From Saccharicrinis sp963663905 (GTDB lineage Bacteria; Bacteroidota; Bacteroidia; Bacteroidales; Marinilabiliaceae): a stretch of 64,000 nucleotides of DNA. Within the stretch, counting starts at the first letter, position 1, and each line of letters starts with the position of its first letter. Positions 37,784 through 47,647 of this stretch are shown piece after piece. The stretch lies in assembly GCA_963663905.2 (NCBI GenBank), contig OY760657.1, positions 4,216,001-4,280,000 on the forward strand, read 5' to 3'. The position numbers and the translations under genes were made by a program. The notes under the pieces were generated by a model that was given only the letters and a program-made list of their open reading frames with translations, made no database searches and was not told where the DNA came from.

Positions 37784-37789
37784 TTATCA
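37657..37789 (+). repeat. attC-like site of cassette 22
   Basis: R'' GGGTGTAAC at 37657; junction G37783. Confidence 0.85.
37697..37727 (+). promoter_or_regulatory. Promoter in attC of cassette 22
   Basis: TTTG 37697-37700, 19 bases, TAAGTTTG 37720-37727. Confidence 0.7.
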
Positions 37790-38407
37790 CCCAACCTTAA
37801 ATTACTTAGAACTTTATTTGGGAGAATTTTTGAGTTAGTAGGTTGTTGAATCAATTTGCGCCACGCACGCCAACGCACAGCAGAAATAAATAAGTTGAGT
37901 TGGTTCTCAGGAACTTTAGGTTTAGTTCTTGGTTTTTAGGTTTTTGAATATTCTCAGAGATGTCAGGTTTTAAATCTTAAGCGTTTTTTAGTGGTTAGGA
38001 TTAGCTAAGTTGTTTTGTTATTCTGGTCAGTTGTTTTTTTTGCATGTAGCAAAAGGTTTGGAGGTTTACGTTCTATTTAACCGCCATCTTCCTGTCTCTC
38101 GAACGCAAATCTCGGTAAAGGTTTGGAAGTTTAAACTATTGTAGGAGGTTAAGGTGGAGTTCGCTCAAAAATTGTACGTTTTGGTTTTGTTGCTGTATTT
38201 TGGAGCGTTTGTGATGCTTAAAGTTGTTGCTTTACAAAAATTTAGAAGTTTAGTTGGTTCACTGGGACAACAAAAAGGCAGGGTGTAACAAAGTAAAAAA
38301 GCCATGTGTAAATTCCGTTATTTAAAATTTAGAATTTAATATATAAGTTTGGTGAGGCTAAATTAGTGTAGTTGTAATTTGAGTACACACGTCTCTTTTA
38401 CCGAACG
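37784..38407 (+). repeat. Non-coding promoter cassette, copy 8 (cassette 23)
   Basis: Second of the tandem pair; close to copies 2 and 10. Confidence 0.8.
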
Positions 38408-38413
38408 TTACAG
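38281..38413 (+). repeat. attC-like site of cassette 23
   Basis: R'' GGGTGTAAC at 38281; junction G38407. Confidence 0.85.
38321..38351 (+). promoter_or_regulatory. Degenerate promoter in attC of cassette 23
   Basis: The -33 box is TTTA (38321-38324) instead of TTTG, while TAAGTTTG at 38344-38351 is intact: likely weakened. Confidence 0.5.
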
Positions 38414-38577
38414 CACATTTGCGGACAAGACAGCAGTGTGCTAAATTGATTAGATATAAAAAATTAACGTTTTGACTGATGATTAATTGGCGGATTATTT
38501 AAAAGAATTAAGAAACTATCTATACAATTAGACACAGAATTGAATAATAAAAACTGATTAAAAAATAAATTTCACAA

Positions 38578-39117
38578 ATGAAAAAAAATATTGAATTATC
38601 TATTTACGCTGTTCTGATTTTGTCAATAATAACCTCATTGATTTTGCATTTTACAAAGAACTACGTCGTTGATAACAAATTTTATATTGGAATAGCATGT
38701 GTATTTATTGCTTTTGTAATTCGTTTAAAATCCATAAAGATTAGTAATTATCTACTTGGCTTAAGTTTGGTTTTAGGAACTGTAAATTTGATAAAATTTT
38801 CCCATATTGATTTTGGATTTTCATTTACACTTTTCGGAATTGATACATTCGGAATTAACCTGATTATAATGATTTTGTTATTCCTGTTTTTATCGGTGAA
38901 TAAAGAAATGATTCAGAAAATATCTGGAAGTTCACATGAAATGACAGAAGAAGAAAAAAATGAATTAGAGGAACAGAGAATTAAAAGTTTCATGGAACAA
39001 AATTCTAATAAATCTATTGCGGATTTGCAAGAAATAATAGATAATCAAGAAAAGTATGTAAAACATTTAGTTATTGCTTCTCAAAGATTGATTGATGAGA
39101 AGAAAAACGTGCTGTAA
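38578..39117 (+). CDS. Multi-pass membrane protein, cassette 24
   Basis: 179 residues. About four TM helices in the first ~115 residues, then a highly charged coiled-coil-like tail (EEEKNELEEQRIKSF ...). The function is unknown. 170 bases of AT-rich leader precede the start. The stop codon lies in R''. Confidence 0.7.
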   Translation: MKKNIELSIYAVLILSIITSLILHFTKNYVVDNKFYIGIACVFIAFVIRLKSIKISNYLLGLSLVLGTVNLIKFSHIDFGFSFTLFGIDTFGINLIIMILLFLFLSVNKEMIQKISGSSHEMTEEEKNELEEQRIKSFMEQNSNKSIADLQEIIDNQEKYVKHLVIASQRLIDEKKNVL

Positions 39118-39242
39118 CAATAAATATACGTAATGCGGGGCGATATGGTAAATTTGAAGTTTAAAGCATTTAATAAGCTGCGTAGCGGTTTGACAGTGAA
39201 GTGCTTTGAAATCCCGCACTACGCATATTCGAGCCGTTAGCT
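39109..39242 (+). repeat. attC-like site of cassette 24
   Basis: R'' GTGCTGTAAC matches TTACAGCAC at 38408. Junction G39236. Confidence 0.85.
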
Positions 39243-39263
39243 AATATTTAAGAATAACCGTCA

Positions 39264-39938
39264 ATGAAATTATACCCATACTCAATAATAACCTTAATAT
39301 TTGTTCTTTTGTGGTCGACTTCTTGTCAGACAGAACCTAAAGAAAAGTTCCCTTTTAGTGAAAAAGAGATGGCTGAGGGATTGAACATTGGGACATTGCT
39401 TGAGTATGCAATATATGATAGTACTAAAGTTGAATTTGTAAAATCAACTATAGGAGACAGTTTGCGGAAGGGAATTGATTTGTATTTCAAAAAAATATTT
39501 GTCGAAATAAATGATACTATATTTCATCATTTTGCAGGACCTTTTATTGAAAACTGGAATGTTGTTAGTCATTACCTTGGTGTTGTGTACTTGGACATTG
39601 ATAGAAGAGACAGTTGTTATCTTTATGACCCGACATTGGTTTATGGTTTAAATGAACTCGATTTGATAATGGAGAGCATAGCAGAGCGTTATAATAAAAC
39701 ACCAGTTGAAATATTAAAGGACAATAAAGTTGGTAATGCCTATGTTCCTAAAATTTATTTTGTGGTAAATACAGAATCCATGGATTGTCGAGATGGGTTT
39801 GTTGAAAAAACAATAAATATTGACAAGTTTATTAAAGATTTAATGAGGGAATATGTTGAACGTAGTTTTCCAGAAGAAGAAATAAGGATTAGCCCTTTTA
39901 TTAAGATAAGAAAAACATTAGCTAACAATCTAGAATAA
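39264..39938 (+). CDS. Lipoprotein, cassette 25
   Basis: 224 residues. Signal peptide and lipobox STSC (about Cys21). The mature domain has no known motif. Coding continues 12 bases past R'' into the attC arm; the last residues (NNLE) are encoded there. Confidence 0.7.
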   Translation: MKLYPYSIITLIFVLLWSTSCQTEPKEKFPFSEKEMAEGLNIGTLLEYAIYDSTKVEFVKSTIGDSLRKGIDLYFKKIFVEINDTIFHHFAGPFIENWNVVSHYLGVVYLDIDRRDSCYLYDPTLVYGLNELDLIMESIAERYNKTPVEILKDNKVGNAYVPKIYFVVNTESMDCRDGFVEKTINIDKFIKDLMREYVERSFPEEEIRISPFIKIRKTLANNLE

Positions 39939-40114
39939 AGCATGCGGATTTAGTTGTATTTTGGGGGAGTTAACTAGGGAGTTTGAACACTGCCAAATCT
40001 TTGATTTGGCTTTTAAAATGAAAAGATAAAAACAAATAAAAGCTTTGGCTCTGGTGTGGTTTGGAAGGTTTGGTACATTAAATCTCCGCACGCTTCATCC
40101 AGTGAACGTTATCA
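39917..40114 (+). repeat. attC-like site of cassette 25
   Basis: R'' ATTAGCTAAC matches TTAGCTAAT at 39237. Arm GCATGCGGA pairs with TCCGCACGC. Junction G40108. Confidence 0.8.
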
Positions 40115-40761
40115 CCCAACCTTAAATAATTCATGGATGTTTTTTGGGAGAATTTTTGAGTTAGTAGGTTGTTGAATCAATTTGCGCCACGCACGCCAAC
40201 GCACGGTAAAAATCAACGAGTTAAGTTGGTTCTCTGGAATTTTAGGTTTAGTTCTTGGTTTTGGGGTTTAATTAGTTTTTTCGGGTATTTTTGGTTTTGA
40301 ACCTTTGGGTGTTATATAGTGGTCAAGGTTGGCTAAGTTGTTTTGTTATTCTGGTCAGTTGTTTTTTTTGCATGTAGCAAAAGGTTTGGAGGTTTACGTT
40401 CTATTTAGCAGCCATCTTCCTGTCTCTCGAACGCAAATATTGGTAAAGGTTTGGAAGTTTAAACTCATTCATGAAATATAGTAAAGGTGCACTCAAAAAT
40501 AGTACGTGTTGGATTTGTTGCTGTATTTTGAGATATTTTTTGTCTGGCTGTACTTTGGGTGTTTGAGATGTTTGTAGTTGTTGCTTTGCAAAAGTTTAGA
40601 AGTATAATTGGTTCACTGGGACAACAAAAAGGCAGGGTGTAACAAAGTAAAAAAGCCATGTGTAAATTACGTTATTTGAAATTTAATGTTTAATATATAA
40701 GTTTGGTGAGGCTAAATAAATGAAGTTGTACTTTGGGTACACACGTCTCTTTTACCAAACG
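40109..40761 (+). repeat. Non-coding promoter cassette, copy 9 (cassette 26)
   Basis: Longest copy (653 bases); a mosaic of the first part of copy 4, the middle of copy 7 and the last part of copy 6. Confidence 0.8.
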
Positions 40762-40767
40762 TTATCA
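40635..40767 (+). repeat. attC-like site of cassette 26
   Basis: R'' GGGTGTAAC at 40635; junction G40761. Confidence 0.85.
40675..40705 (+). promoter_or_regulatory. Promoter in attC of cassette 26
   Basis: TTTG 40675-40678, 19 bases, TAAGTTTG 40698-40705. Confidence 0.7.
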
Positions 40768-41385
40768 CCCAACCTTAAATTACTTAGAACTTTATTTGGG
40801 AGTATTTTTGAGTTTGTAGGTTGTTGAATCAATTTGCGCCACGCACGCCAACGCACGGCAAAAAATAATAAGTTGAGTTGGTTCTCAGGGATTTTAGGTT
40901 TAGTTATTGGTTTTGGGGTTTTTGAATATTCTCAGAGATGTCAGGTTTTAAATCTTAAGCGTTTTATAGTGGTTAGGATTAGCTAAGTTGTTTTGTTATT
41001 CTGGTCAGTTGTTTTTTTTGCATGTAGCAAAAGGTTTGGAGGTTTACGTTCTATTTAGCCGCCATCTTCCTGTCTCTCGAACGCAAATCTCGGTAAAGGT
41101 TTGGAATTTTAAACTCTTGTAGGAGGGTAAGGTGGAGTTCGCTCAAAAATTGGTCGTGTTGGTTTTGTAGCTGTATTTAGGAGCGTTTGTGATGCTTAAA
41201 GTTGTTGCTTTACTAAAGTTTATAGGTTTAGTTGGTTCACTGGGACAACAAAAAGGCAGGGTGTAACAAAGTAAAAAAGCCATGTGTAAATTCCGTTATT
41301 TGAAATTTAGAATTTAATATATAAGTTTGGTGAGGCTAAATTGGTGTAGTTGCAATTTGAGTACACACGTCTCTTTTACCGAACG
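40762..41385 (+). repeat. Non-coding promoter cassette, copy 10 (cassette 27)
   Basis: Near-identical to copy 2, 30 kb away, pointing to recent copying or re-insertion. Confidence 0.8.
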
Positions 41386-41391
41386 TTGGCA
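41259..41391 (+). repeat. attC-like site of cassette 27
   Basis: R'' GGGTGTAAC at 41259; junction G41385. Confidence 0.85.
41299..41329 (+). promoter_or_regulatory. Promoter in attC of cassette 27
   Basis: TTTG 41299-41302, 19 bases, TAAGTTTG 41322-41329; the next ATG is 41417. Confidence 0.7.
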
Positions 41392-41416
41392 ATAATACAG
41401 AGACACGCAGTCACAT

Positions 41417-42091
41417 ATGAAGATTAGAAAAAATACACCAGTAAGGTTAATAACATTTTTAGGGTCAAAAAGCTCACCTGATGATGTTGATAAATCCGAT
41501 GATTATTGGAAATTAATTGGACAAAGTGGAACTGTGATTGATGATAAACTTGCTGACAAAGAAAGAGTGTTAGTATTGTTCGATAAGAATTTAGATGATT
41601 TCCAATTAGCAAATCACAATCCGATTAAGAACTCTCTTATGATTAAAAAGGGAGACTTGGAATTAGATAGATTTGGTATTAACCGACAAAAACTGAATAA
41701 AGAGATTTCGATTAGAACCAGTTATATGAATAATACCAAGTGGTTCAAGTTTTTTAACAAACTTAAACAGGAAAAACTCTTTTTTCGTGTCGCTCAGATT
41801 AAGTTTCTTATTTCAGATTCGGCAACTGGATTTAGTTTTGACCAGTTTGACTCCGATAGTTTTGACAATAGTGGATTTGGAGATATTGGAGGTGGACCAT
41901 TTAATTTTAAGGAGATTGAATGGATTTCAATTCCACATAAACCTGAATTTGAAAGAAAGAATAGAGATGAAAACCTTAATCCTAAGATAATTTCACAACC
42001 GACTGATGAGATTAAAAAAGAAATGGATTTATTAGGTCAGTTTGAATATGATTTGGATGAATTTGAACTTAAAATATACGGATACAAATAA
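41417..42091 (+). CDS. Hypothetical protein, cassette 28
   Basis: 224 residues, soluble. The N-terminal ~75 residues look like an SH3-like barrel (VRLITFLG ... WKLIGQSGTVID ... VLVLFD). The C-terminal part contains a Gly-rich turn (FGDIGGGPFNFKEIEWI) typical of small immunity-type proteins. No activity can be named. Confidence 0.65.
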   Translation: MKIRKNTPVRLITFLGSKSSPDDVDKSDDYWKLIGQSGTVIDDKLADKERVLVLFDKNLDDFQLANHNPIKNSLMIKKGDLELDRFGINRQKLNKEISIRTSYMNNTKWFKFFNKLKQEKLFFRVAQIKFLISDSATGFSFDQFDSDSFDNSGFGDIGGGPFNFKEIEWISIPHKPEFERKNRDENLNPKIISQPTDEIKKEMDLLGQFEYDLDEFELKIYGYK

Positions 42092-42097
42092 AGTACT

Positions 42098-42295
42098 ATT
42101 GCCAACAATGTATAAAAAACATAAGTGGTTCAGTGGTTTACGGAACTTTAGAGCATTTAATCAGCTCCGCCAAATCTGCGATTTGACGGTTTTGTATAAT
42201 AGTTTAAATTTGTGTCAAAACGCAAATTTGGCTCAGTGCAACTTGACAGGTAAGTGCTTCGAAATCACTTACGTTTCTTATACTCAACGTTGGCA
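42098..42295 (+). repeat. attC-like site of cassette 28
   Basis: R'' ATTGCCAAC matches TTGGCAAT at 41386; the next cassette begins with the same TTGGCAAT. Junction G42289. Confidence 0.85.
42182..42212 (+). promoter_or_regulatory. Promoter-like motif in attC of cassette 28
   Basis: TTTG 42182-42185, 19 bases, TAAATTTG 42205-42212. Confidence 0.45.
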
Positions 42296-42383
42296 ATAAT
42301 GGTAAGTAAAAACAGAACTGAATAGAACTGGATTGAATTTATTTAATCAATACGAATATCTTAGAAACTAAATTACAAATAAA

Positions 42384-42629
42384 ATGAATCAGCAAAAATT
42401 AACAGAATTAAGTATCGACGAACTGAAACAAAAAGAACAACTTACAAAAATTGTTTTGAATATTTTTTTGGGAGTTTTATTACTCCTAATAGGGTTACTT
42501 GTTTTTATGATATTTAGAAATGGAATTACCCCCATGATTGCTGTACCTATTGCGCTATTACCAGTTTATTTATCGAGCCGAAAAGACCTACTAACTATTA
42601 GAAATGAGATTAAATCTCGGAAACAATGA
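42384..42629 (+). CDS. Small two-TM protein, cassette 29
   Basis: 81 residues: an N-terminal amphipathic helix (LSIDELKQKEQL), two TM helices (about 25-43 and 49-66), and a basic tail. It resembles short Bacteroidota proteins of this layout often annotated with vague redox names; no cysteines are present, so no redox role is supported. Confidence 0.65.
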   Translation: MNQQKLTELSIDELKQKEQLTKIVLNIFLGVLLLLIGLLVFMIFRNGITPMIAVPIALLPVYLSSRKDLLTIRNEIKSRKQ

Positions 42630-42798
42630 GACATTTAAAAAGAGAAAGAAAATTTATGTGATATGAAATGGAAGTAAGAAACTAATTCTTACACGAGAGA
42701 ATTTTAAAAATTGAGATTAGGACTTCCTATTCGAATGGGTTCGATAAATAAATAAAAAACAGCCCAATGGAAACTTGTTGAGCAGGAACAAAACCACT

Positions 42799-42994
42799 AT
42801 TGCCAACAATAAATAAATTGCATGGGCTGTGTGTTGTATATTGGTAGGTTTGTAGGATGTTTGAGCACCGCCAAAATTTACATTTAAGTTTAAAAAGCAA
42901 TAAATAAAAACCAAAATAAATATTTCGGCTCAGTATTGTTTTGGGAGGATTGCTTTTCAAATTTGCCCACGGCAATTTATCCTGAACGTTAGGC
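42799..42994 (+). repeat. attC-like site of cassette 29
   Basis: R'' ATTGCCAAC matches TTGGCAAT at 42290. Arm TGCATGGGCTG pairs near AGTTTGCCCACGGCAA. Junction G42988. Confidence 0.8.
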
Positions 42995-43063
42995 TTTATT
43001 AAATGAACATTCAAACTCAATATTATACCATATAGAAGATTTAAATTCTTAACAGGAATTAAT

Positions 43064-43594
43064 ATGAAATTTCTAGCATTTATAATGAATAAGATTGATT
43101 GGAAAAGAAATTTAGAGAAAAAATCAAATAAGGAATTATTACAACTTTTTTCTGAAACTCAAAGAATTAATTTGGAACCTCAGATTTTTGCTGGACAGAT
43201 TCTTAAAAGTAGAAATTATAGCACCCAAGAGTTGCTTGAAATAAAGAATAAGTTGATTAGTAAACTAAGAGTACAATTCGAAACAAAATATGGTAAAAAT
43301 GACGCCGAAATTAAACGTGAGAATTATTTAAAACAATTGTTTTATAGAATATTAATGGGACTTTTTGTTTGGTTCTTTCTTTATCGTATAATTTTGACTT
43401 CAAATTTGTTTTTAGACTTTTCATATAGGTCAGTAATACCTTATTTAGGAGGAATTTTTTGTTTGATTCCACTAATGAATGTCAGGAAAACACATAGAGA
43501 AGCGATTGAATTTGTGAATGATAAAAGGGTGAAACTTGAAGAAGACATTGAGAAACTAAATCAGGAATTAGATATAGAAAGTAACAAAGCCTAA
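43064..43594 (+). CDS. Membrane protein with flanking coiled-coil segments, cassette 30
   Basis: 176 residues from 43064, or 169 from the ATG at 43085 (KIDWKRN). Charged helices (25-75), two TM helices (about 90-115 and 122-140), and a coiled-coil-like tail (KLEEDIEKLNQELD). The stop codon overlaps R''. Not recognised. Confidence 0.65.
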   Translation: MKFLAFIMNKIDWKRNLEKKSNKELLQLFSETQRINLEPQIFAGQILKSRNYSTQELLEIKNKLISKLRVQFETKYGKNDAEIKRENYLKQLFYRILMGLFVWFFLYRIILTSNLFLDFSYRSVIPYLGGIFCLIPLMNVRKTHREAIEFVNDKRVKLEEDIEKLNQELDIESNKA

Positions 43595-43720
43595 CACGCG
43601 TTATATTTCAGCTGGCGGTGAAGCTCAACTTGAAAGTGACGCAATTTCTATTTGGTTGGTAATGGCAGAAAGGAATACATTTTCTAATTGCCAGCCGAAA
43701 ACATAGCGCCACCGTTATGG
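43589..43720 (+). repeat. attC-like site of cassette 30
   Basis: R'' GCCTAAC matches TTAGGC at 42989. Junction G43714. Confidence 0.85.
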
Positions 43721-43754
43721 GCAACCTTAAGAAACGACCTGCAAAATTGAAACT

Positions 43755-44378
43755 ATGAATTTTGAATTAGAAGATAAACTAAGAAATCTGATAGATAAAC
43801 AGGAGCTTGATAATGCGATTCAGTTTGCGGAATCAGAGTTGAATAAGATTCCCGAGACAGACTTTCATAAAATTATTGGAAAAGATATTTTGCACCTATC
43901 AAATGATTTGAAGATTTATATTCAAAACTTCGATAAATCAACATCCGATATTTTAAATAAACCCAAAGGATTGATAAAATCAGTTTTTGGAAAGCTAACA
44001 GATTATAGACCAGCTGCATATTATTGCGAAATGAATGGATTTACAATTAATTATGATAGGTGGTTTATTGACTTGTTTTCATTTAAGGAAATGGGCGGAG
44101 ATGATTGGGATTGGTTGTGCGATTTCTATGATTCAACCGTAGGTGACTTTACAATTACTGGATTGGAAGAGATTCAGAAGGTTTTTGAAGACGTTCACGA
44201 AAATGACCGATTTAAAGAACCGAATATTGAAAAAGCTTATGAAGTTTGTGAATTATTAGTAATCCTTAGACTGCAAGAACTGTTTAGATTAACATATTCA
44301 AAAATAGAAGAACCTTTAAGTAATATTCCAATGTTCGTAACTGCACATGATTATGAACTAATTTATAGAGTAAATTAA
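43755..44378 (+). CDS. Hypothetical protein, first gene of cassette 31
   Basis: 207 residues, helical and acidic, no TM helix. A Trp/Asp-rich centre (MGGDDWDWLCDFYDS, about 113-127) is typical of Bacteroidota cassette-type hypothetical proteins. No catalytic motif. The second gene starts directly after its stop. Confidence 0.65.
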   Translation: MNFELEDKLRNLIDKQELDNAIQFAESELNKIPETDFHKIIGKDILHLSNDLKIYIQNFDKSTSDILNKPKGLIKSVFGKLTDYRPAAYYCEMNGFTINYDRWFIDLFSFKEMGGDDWDWLCDFYDSTVGDFTITGLEEIQKVFEDVHENDRFKEPNIEKAYEVCELLVILRLQELFRLTYSKIEEPLSNIPMFVTAHDYELIYRVN

Positions 44379-45032
44379 ATGACTGAGTGGTTTAGAAATA
44401 CTGATTGGAATAAAGAAATAGAAGATTTCTTTGAACTTAAACTTAAACGAGCAAGAGGAGGTCATAGTAAGGCTCAATACCTAAGAATTCAAGCAGGGTA
44501 CTTACTTGATACAAAAAAGCATGGACAGGTTGGAGAAAGCTTAATGGTTAGACTGTTCAGCGATTTCCCTGATGAGAAATTTTCTGTAATATTTGGTCAT
44601 GAGCAATTAGCTGATTACTATTTTAAAACAAATCAATTTGACAAGGCGGAAAGTGAGTATCAGATTGTTGTTGAGTATTACCATTCTGACAATAGAAGTG
44701 GTACGACTGGATTAGCTGATGTAAAACTTGCTGATTTGATTTTAACCACTGAGCAATCGGACAAATATGACTACGCTTACAAATTAATTACCGATGATTT
44801 TAAGAAAACTGGTGGTTCGATAGACTTAAACGACAGTAAGTACTTTTATTATTTAACTTGTGCGAGATTAGCAAATAGACTGGGATTAATAGAGGATTCA
44901 AAGGAGTTTGCAAAAGTCGCAATTGATTTAAGCAAGATAACTGAGCCTCAATTCCCAAGACATAAAACAGTCGGGATTGTAAAGGCAAAAAAACAGGATT
45001 TGAAAGAACTTAAAAAGATTATGAATGAATAA
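44379..45032 (+). CDS. Helical-repeat (TPR-like) protein, second gene of cassette 31
   Basis: 217 residues. Repeated helix pairs with small residues in TPR-like spacing (e.g. GHEQLADYYFKTNQFDKAESEYQ, then YLTCARLANRLGLIEDSKEFAKVA). Probably a protein-binding partner of the upstream gene. Confidence 0.7.
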   Translation: MTEWFRNTDWNKEIEDFFELKLKRARGGHSKAQYLRIQAGYLLDTKKHGQVGESLMVRLFSDFPDEKFSVIFGHEQLADYYFKTNQFDKAESEYQIVVEYYHSDNRSGTTGLADVKLADLILTTEQSDKYDYAYKLITDDFKKTGGSIDLNDSKYFYYLTCARLANRLGLIEDSKEFAKVAIDLSKITEPQFPRHKTVGIVKAKKQDLKELKKIMNE

Positions 45033-45038
45033 AAGGCA

Positions 45039-45047
45039 GCCCATAAC
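45039..45047 (+). repeat. attC-like site of cassette 31, left part (R'' box)
   Basis: GCCCATAAC matches TTATGGGC at 43715. Confidence 0.85.
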
Positions 45048-45401
45048 ACTTAGCCTCTAATGTAGGGTTGCTTGCACACCCTACACATTGGAGGATTTGT
45101 TGAACTAAACAATATTCCAGCAACAATTTGGTAAAATGTTGTATATGTGTTATTTATACGTAGTGGTTTTAATCGTATTTTTTAAGCTTTGGTATTGGAT
45201 TTTAGCAGTGATATTATAGCCATTTTCCTGAGTAATTATTGCATTAAAATAACTTATTGAATACATTATTGTTTTTTTACGAATTTAATTAGGCTTTTAC
45301 TGGTTTATGCACAATGTTTTTTACCAACCAAACATACTTTTCCCATTTACACGATAGAGGTGTATTATTTAATATTGATATATGGTTGTTGCCGAATAAA
45401 A

Positions 45402-46580
45402 TCAGCAAACAGGAGGAGCTCTTTTTCTGGAATAAGATTTTATCAATTCCAGTTCACCACCACAATCTTTACAATGTATTAAAGAGCGTTTTCCAAATTT
45501 AAGTTCTACTACCTGCGCTCTTGAAAGCTTAATGGTATTGATTTTTACCATTAAGTCATTACGTAACAAGGCCAGGCATTTTGTTTTGTTTCTGGAGCCT
45601 AAAAATCCCAGGTGTCTGATACGTCTAAAATAAGGAGGAACGATATGTTCAATAAATCTTTTTAAGAATTCAACACCGGTAATAGTCTGCGTTACTGTTT
45701 TGTAGTTATCTTTTCTGTTGCACCATTTAAAAGTAACATGAGTATCAGTAACTTTTAAAATACGCGCATTGGAGATAGCTACCCGGTGTGAGTATCTACC
45801 CAAATATTCGACAATAGAAAGAGGCGATCCAAAGGCTTGTTTAGCATATACTACCCAAGGTTCCGGGATCAAATCTTGAGGTACAAACTTATTGATTTTA
45901 CCCTGTTGTTTAAGTTTACGCAGCTTTTTGGCAAAAATGGCACTAAACTTATCTGACATTTGTTTCACATCGAATAGAAAGTCACCATTGCTTTTGGTTG
46001 TTTTCCATTTACCATTTTTATCAATACCCCCAGCAGGAATAATATAATGCACATGGGGATGATATTTAAGTTGCTGATCCCAGGTGTGCAGAATGGCAAT
46101 GGCCCCAGGCTGTGCCCCAAGAAGCTTAGTGTCTTTGGCAAAATGACAAATAGTTTCCCATGATTTTTCAAACAAAAGGTTGTACATGGTTTCTCTGTTA
46201 AACCGGAAGAGTTCCAATAGTAAATGCGGAACCGTAAACACCACATGATAATACTTAACCGGGAGCAGATCTTGTTTACGATCATCAATCCAAAGTTCTT
46301 TATCGATCCCCTGACACCTTGGACAATGTCTGTTTCTGCAACTGTGCATCACATAATGCACCGAACCACAAGAAGAGCATGCCAAAACCGAACCTCCTAG
46401 TTCAGGAGTTCTGCAAGAAGCTAAAGCCTTAAGCACTTTAAGTTGGTTTTTGGTAAGTCCTCTTGTTTTTAATAATTGCGGTAGAAACCTACGAATGATA
46501 TCTCCAATGGAGTTTTGATCATACATTGGGATACATTTTTGATAAGGGACTAAAACCAGCATTAGGCGCAGATTGAGCAA
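45402..46580 (-). CDS. IS91-family Y2 transposase (type A, copy 3)
   Basis: 392 residues, identical to copies 1 and 2. Confidence 0.93.
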   Translation of the reverse strand: MLNLRLMLVLVPYQKCIPMYDQNSIGDIIRRFLPQLLKTRGLTKNQLKVLKALASCRTPELGGSVLACSSCGSVHYVMHSCRNRHCPRCQGIDKELWIDDRKQDLLPVKYYHVVFTVPHLLLELFRFNRETMYNLLFEKSWETICHFAKDTKLLGAQPGAIAILHTWDQQLKYHPHVHYIIPAGGIDKNGKWKTTKSNGDFLFDVKQMSDKFSAIFAKKLRKLKQQGKINKFVPQDLIPEPWVVYAKQAFGSPLSIVEYLGRYSHRVAISNARILKVTDTHVTFKWCNRKDNYKTVTQTITGVEFLKRFIEHIVPPYFRRIRHLGFLGSRNKTKCLALLRNDLMVKINTIKLSRAQVVELKFGKRSLIHCKDCGGELELIKSYSRKRAPPVC

Positions 46581-47406
46581 TATGCAGATACATCATCGTA
46601 GTTCGAATTTCAGCATGGCCCATCTGATTTTTAACACTGACAATATCCAGTCCCATTTCTAACAGATGGGTGGCATAACTATGTCGGAGTGTATGTATAC
46701 AAACGGGTTTATTGATACCTGCTTTTTTAACAGCAGCTCTAAAAGCATGTCTTACGCCTGTTTGGCTTAGTTGCTGCCCCCTGATTTTACCATTAAACAC
46801 CCATGTTTGAGGACAGACGGTTTGAAAATATTTGTGAAAGCCCCGAATGGTAAGAGAAGACATTGGAACATAGCGATCTTTTTTGTGTTTTGATTGTCGA
46901 ATGTGTATTTGTTTACGGTCAAAATCCAGATCAACAATCTTAAGATTGATAACTTCAGAAATACGAAGTCCACAGTCATATATGACTGCAAATAAGACTT
47001 TGTGTTTTAAAAGTTTAGGTGTATTTAATAAAGTTTTAATTTCCTTTTGTGATAAAACAACAGGTAATGCCTTACTGCTTTTAATAGAAGGAAGAGCCAG
47101 ATAAAGTTCTTTGTTTTTGAACATGGTAAACATGGTTCTTAAACCATAAACCAGATGTTTAAAAGAGCTTTTGCTTGGCTTTTCATTGAGTTGAAGTTCG
47201 AATAAATACTCTTCCATTTGGTCAATGGATAGCTCCAGAGGAGAACTGTTAAAATGCAGTACCATTTTAGAAATCTGCATCAGATAATTACGGGTGCAGG
47301 ATTCAGACTTTCCTGCAATGGTGTATTTACGCAAAAATTGTTCGCTGATTAATTTAAACTCAGGCACAGCTTTAACAGCTTGCTGTAGGTAAGATTCTCT
47401 ACTCAT
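46519..47406 (-). CDS. Tyrosine recombinase of IS type A, copy 3
   Basis: 295 residues, identical to copies 1 and 2. Confidence 0.9.
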   Translation of the reverse strand: MSRESYLQQAVKAVPEFKLISEQFLRKYTIAGKSESCTRNYLMQISKMVLHFNSSPLELSIDQMEEYLFELQLNEKPSKSSFKHLVYGLRTMFTMFKNKELYLALPSIKSSKALPVVLSQKEIKTLLNTPKLLKHKVLFAVIYDCGLRISEVINLKIVDLDFDRKQIHIRQSKHKKDRYVPMSSLTIRGFHKYFQTVCPQTWVFNGKIRGQQLSQTGVRHAFRAAVKKAGINKPVCIHTLRHSYATHLLEMGLDIVSVKNQMGHAEIRTTMMYLHIAQSAPNAGFSPLSKMYPNV

Positions 47407-47504
47407 TATATTTATGTTTAAAATTAATAATGGTAGAAGATGTAATTATCTTACGATTTTTGTTAGTTTTAGCCTAAGCTCCCGCTCTGCGGGTTTAGTT
47501 CAAC

Positions 47505-47626
47505 ATGCAATATACAAAATTGGGGTTTCATGGGTTAATCAAAGGTTGTGGCCCGCATCAAGTGCCGTGTATCTTGATAGGAAATCGCTCCGTAATCCCC
47601 AACATTGCATATTGCCGCCGTTGGTG
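47505..47626 (+). repeat. attC-like site of cassette 31, right part
   Basis: Arm TGCAATATACAAAATTGGGG pairs with CCCCAACATTGCATATTG. Junction G47620. Confidence 0.8.
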
Positions 47627-47647
47627 GTAATTAAACAAAATAATATA

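Larger units (their letters stand above)
45048..47504 (-). mobile_element. IS91-like element type A, copy 3
   Basis: Same 2457 bases as copies 1 and 2, again exactly after R'' AAC, in a third attC family. Confidence 0.85.
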
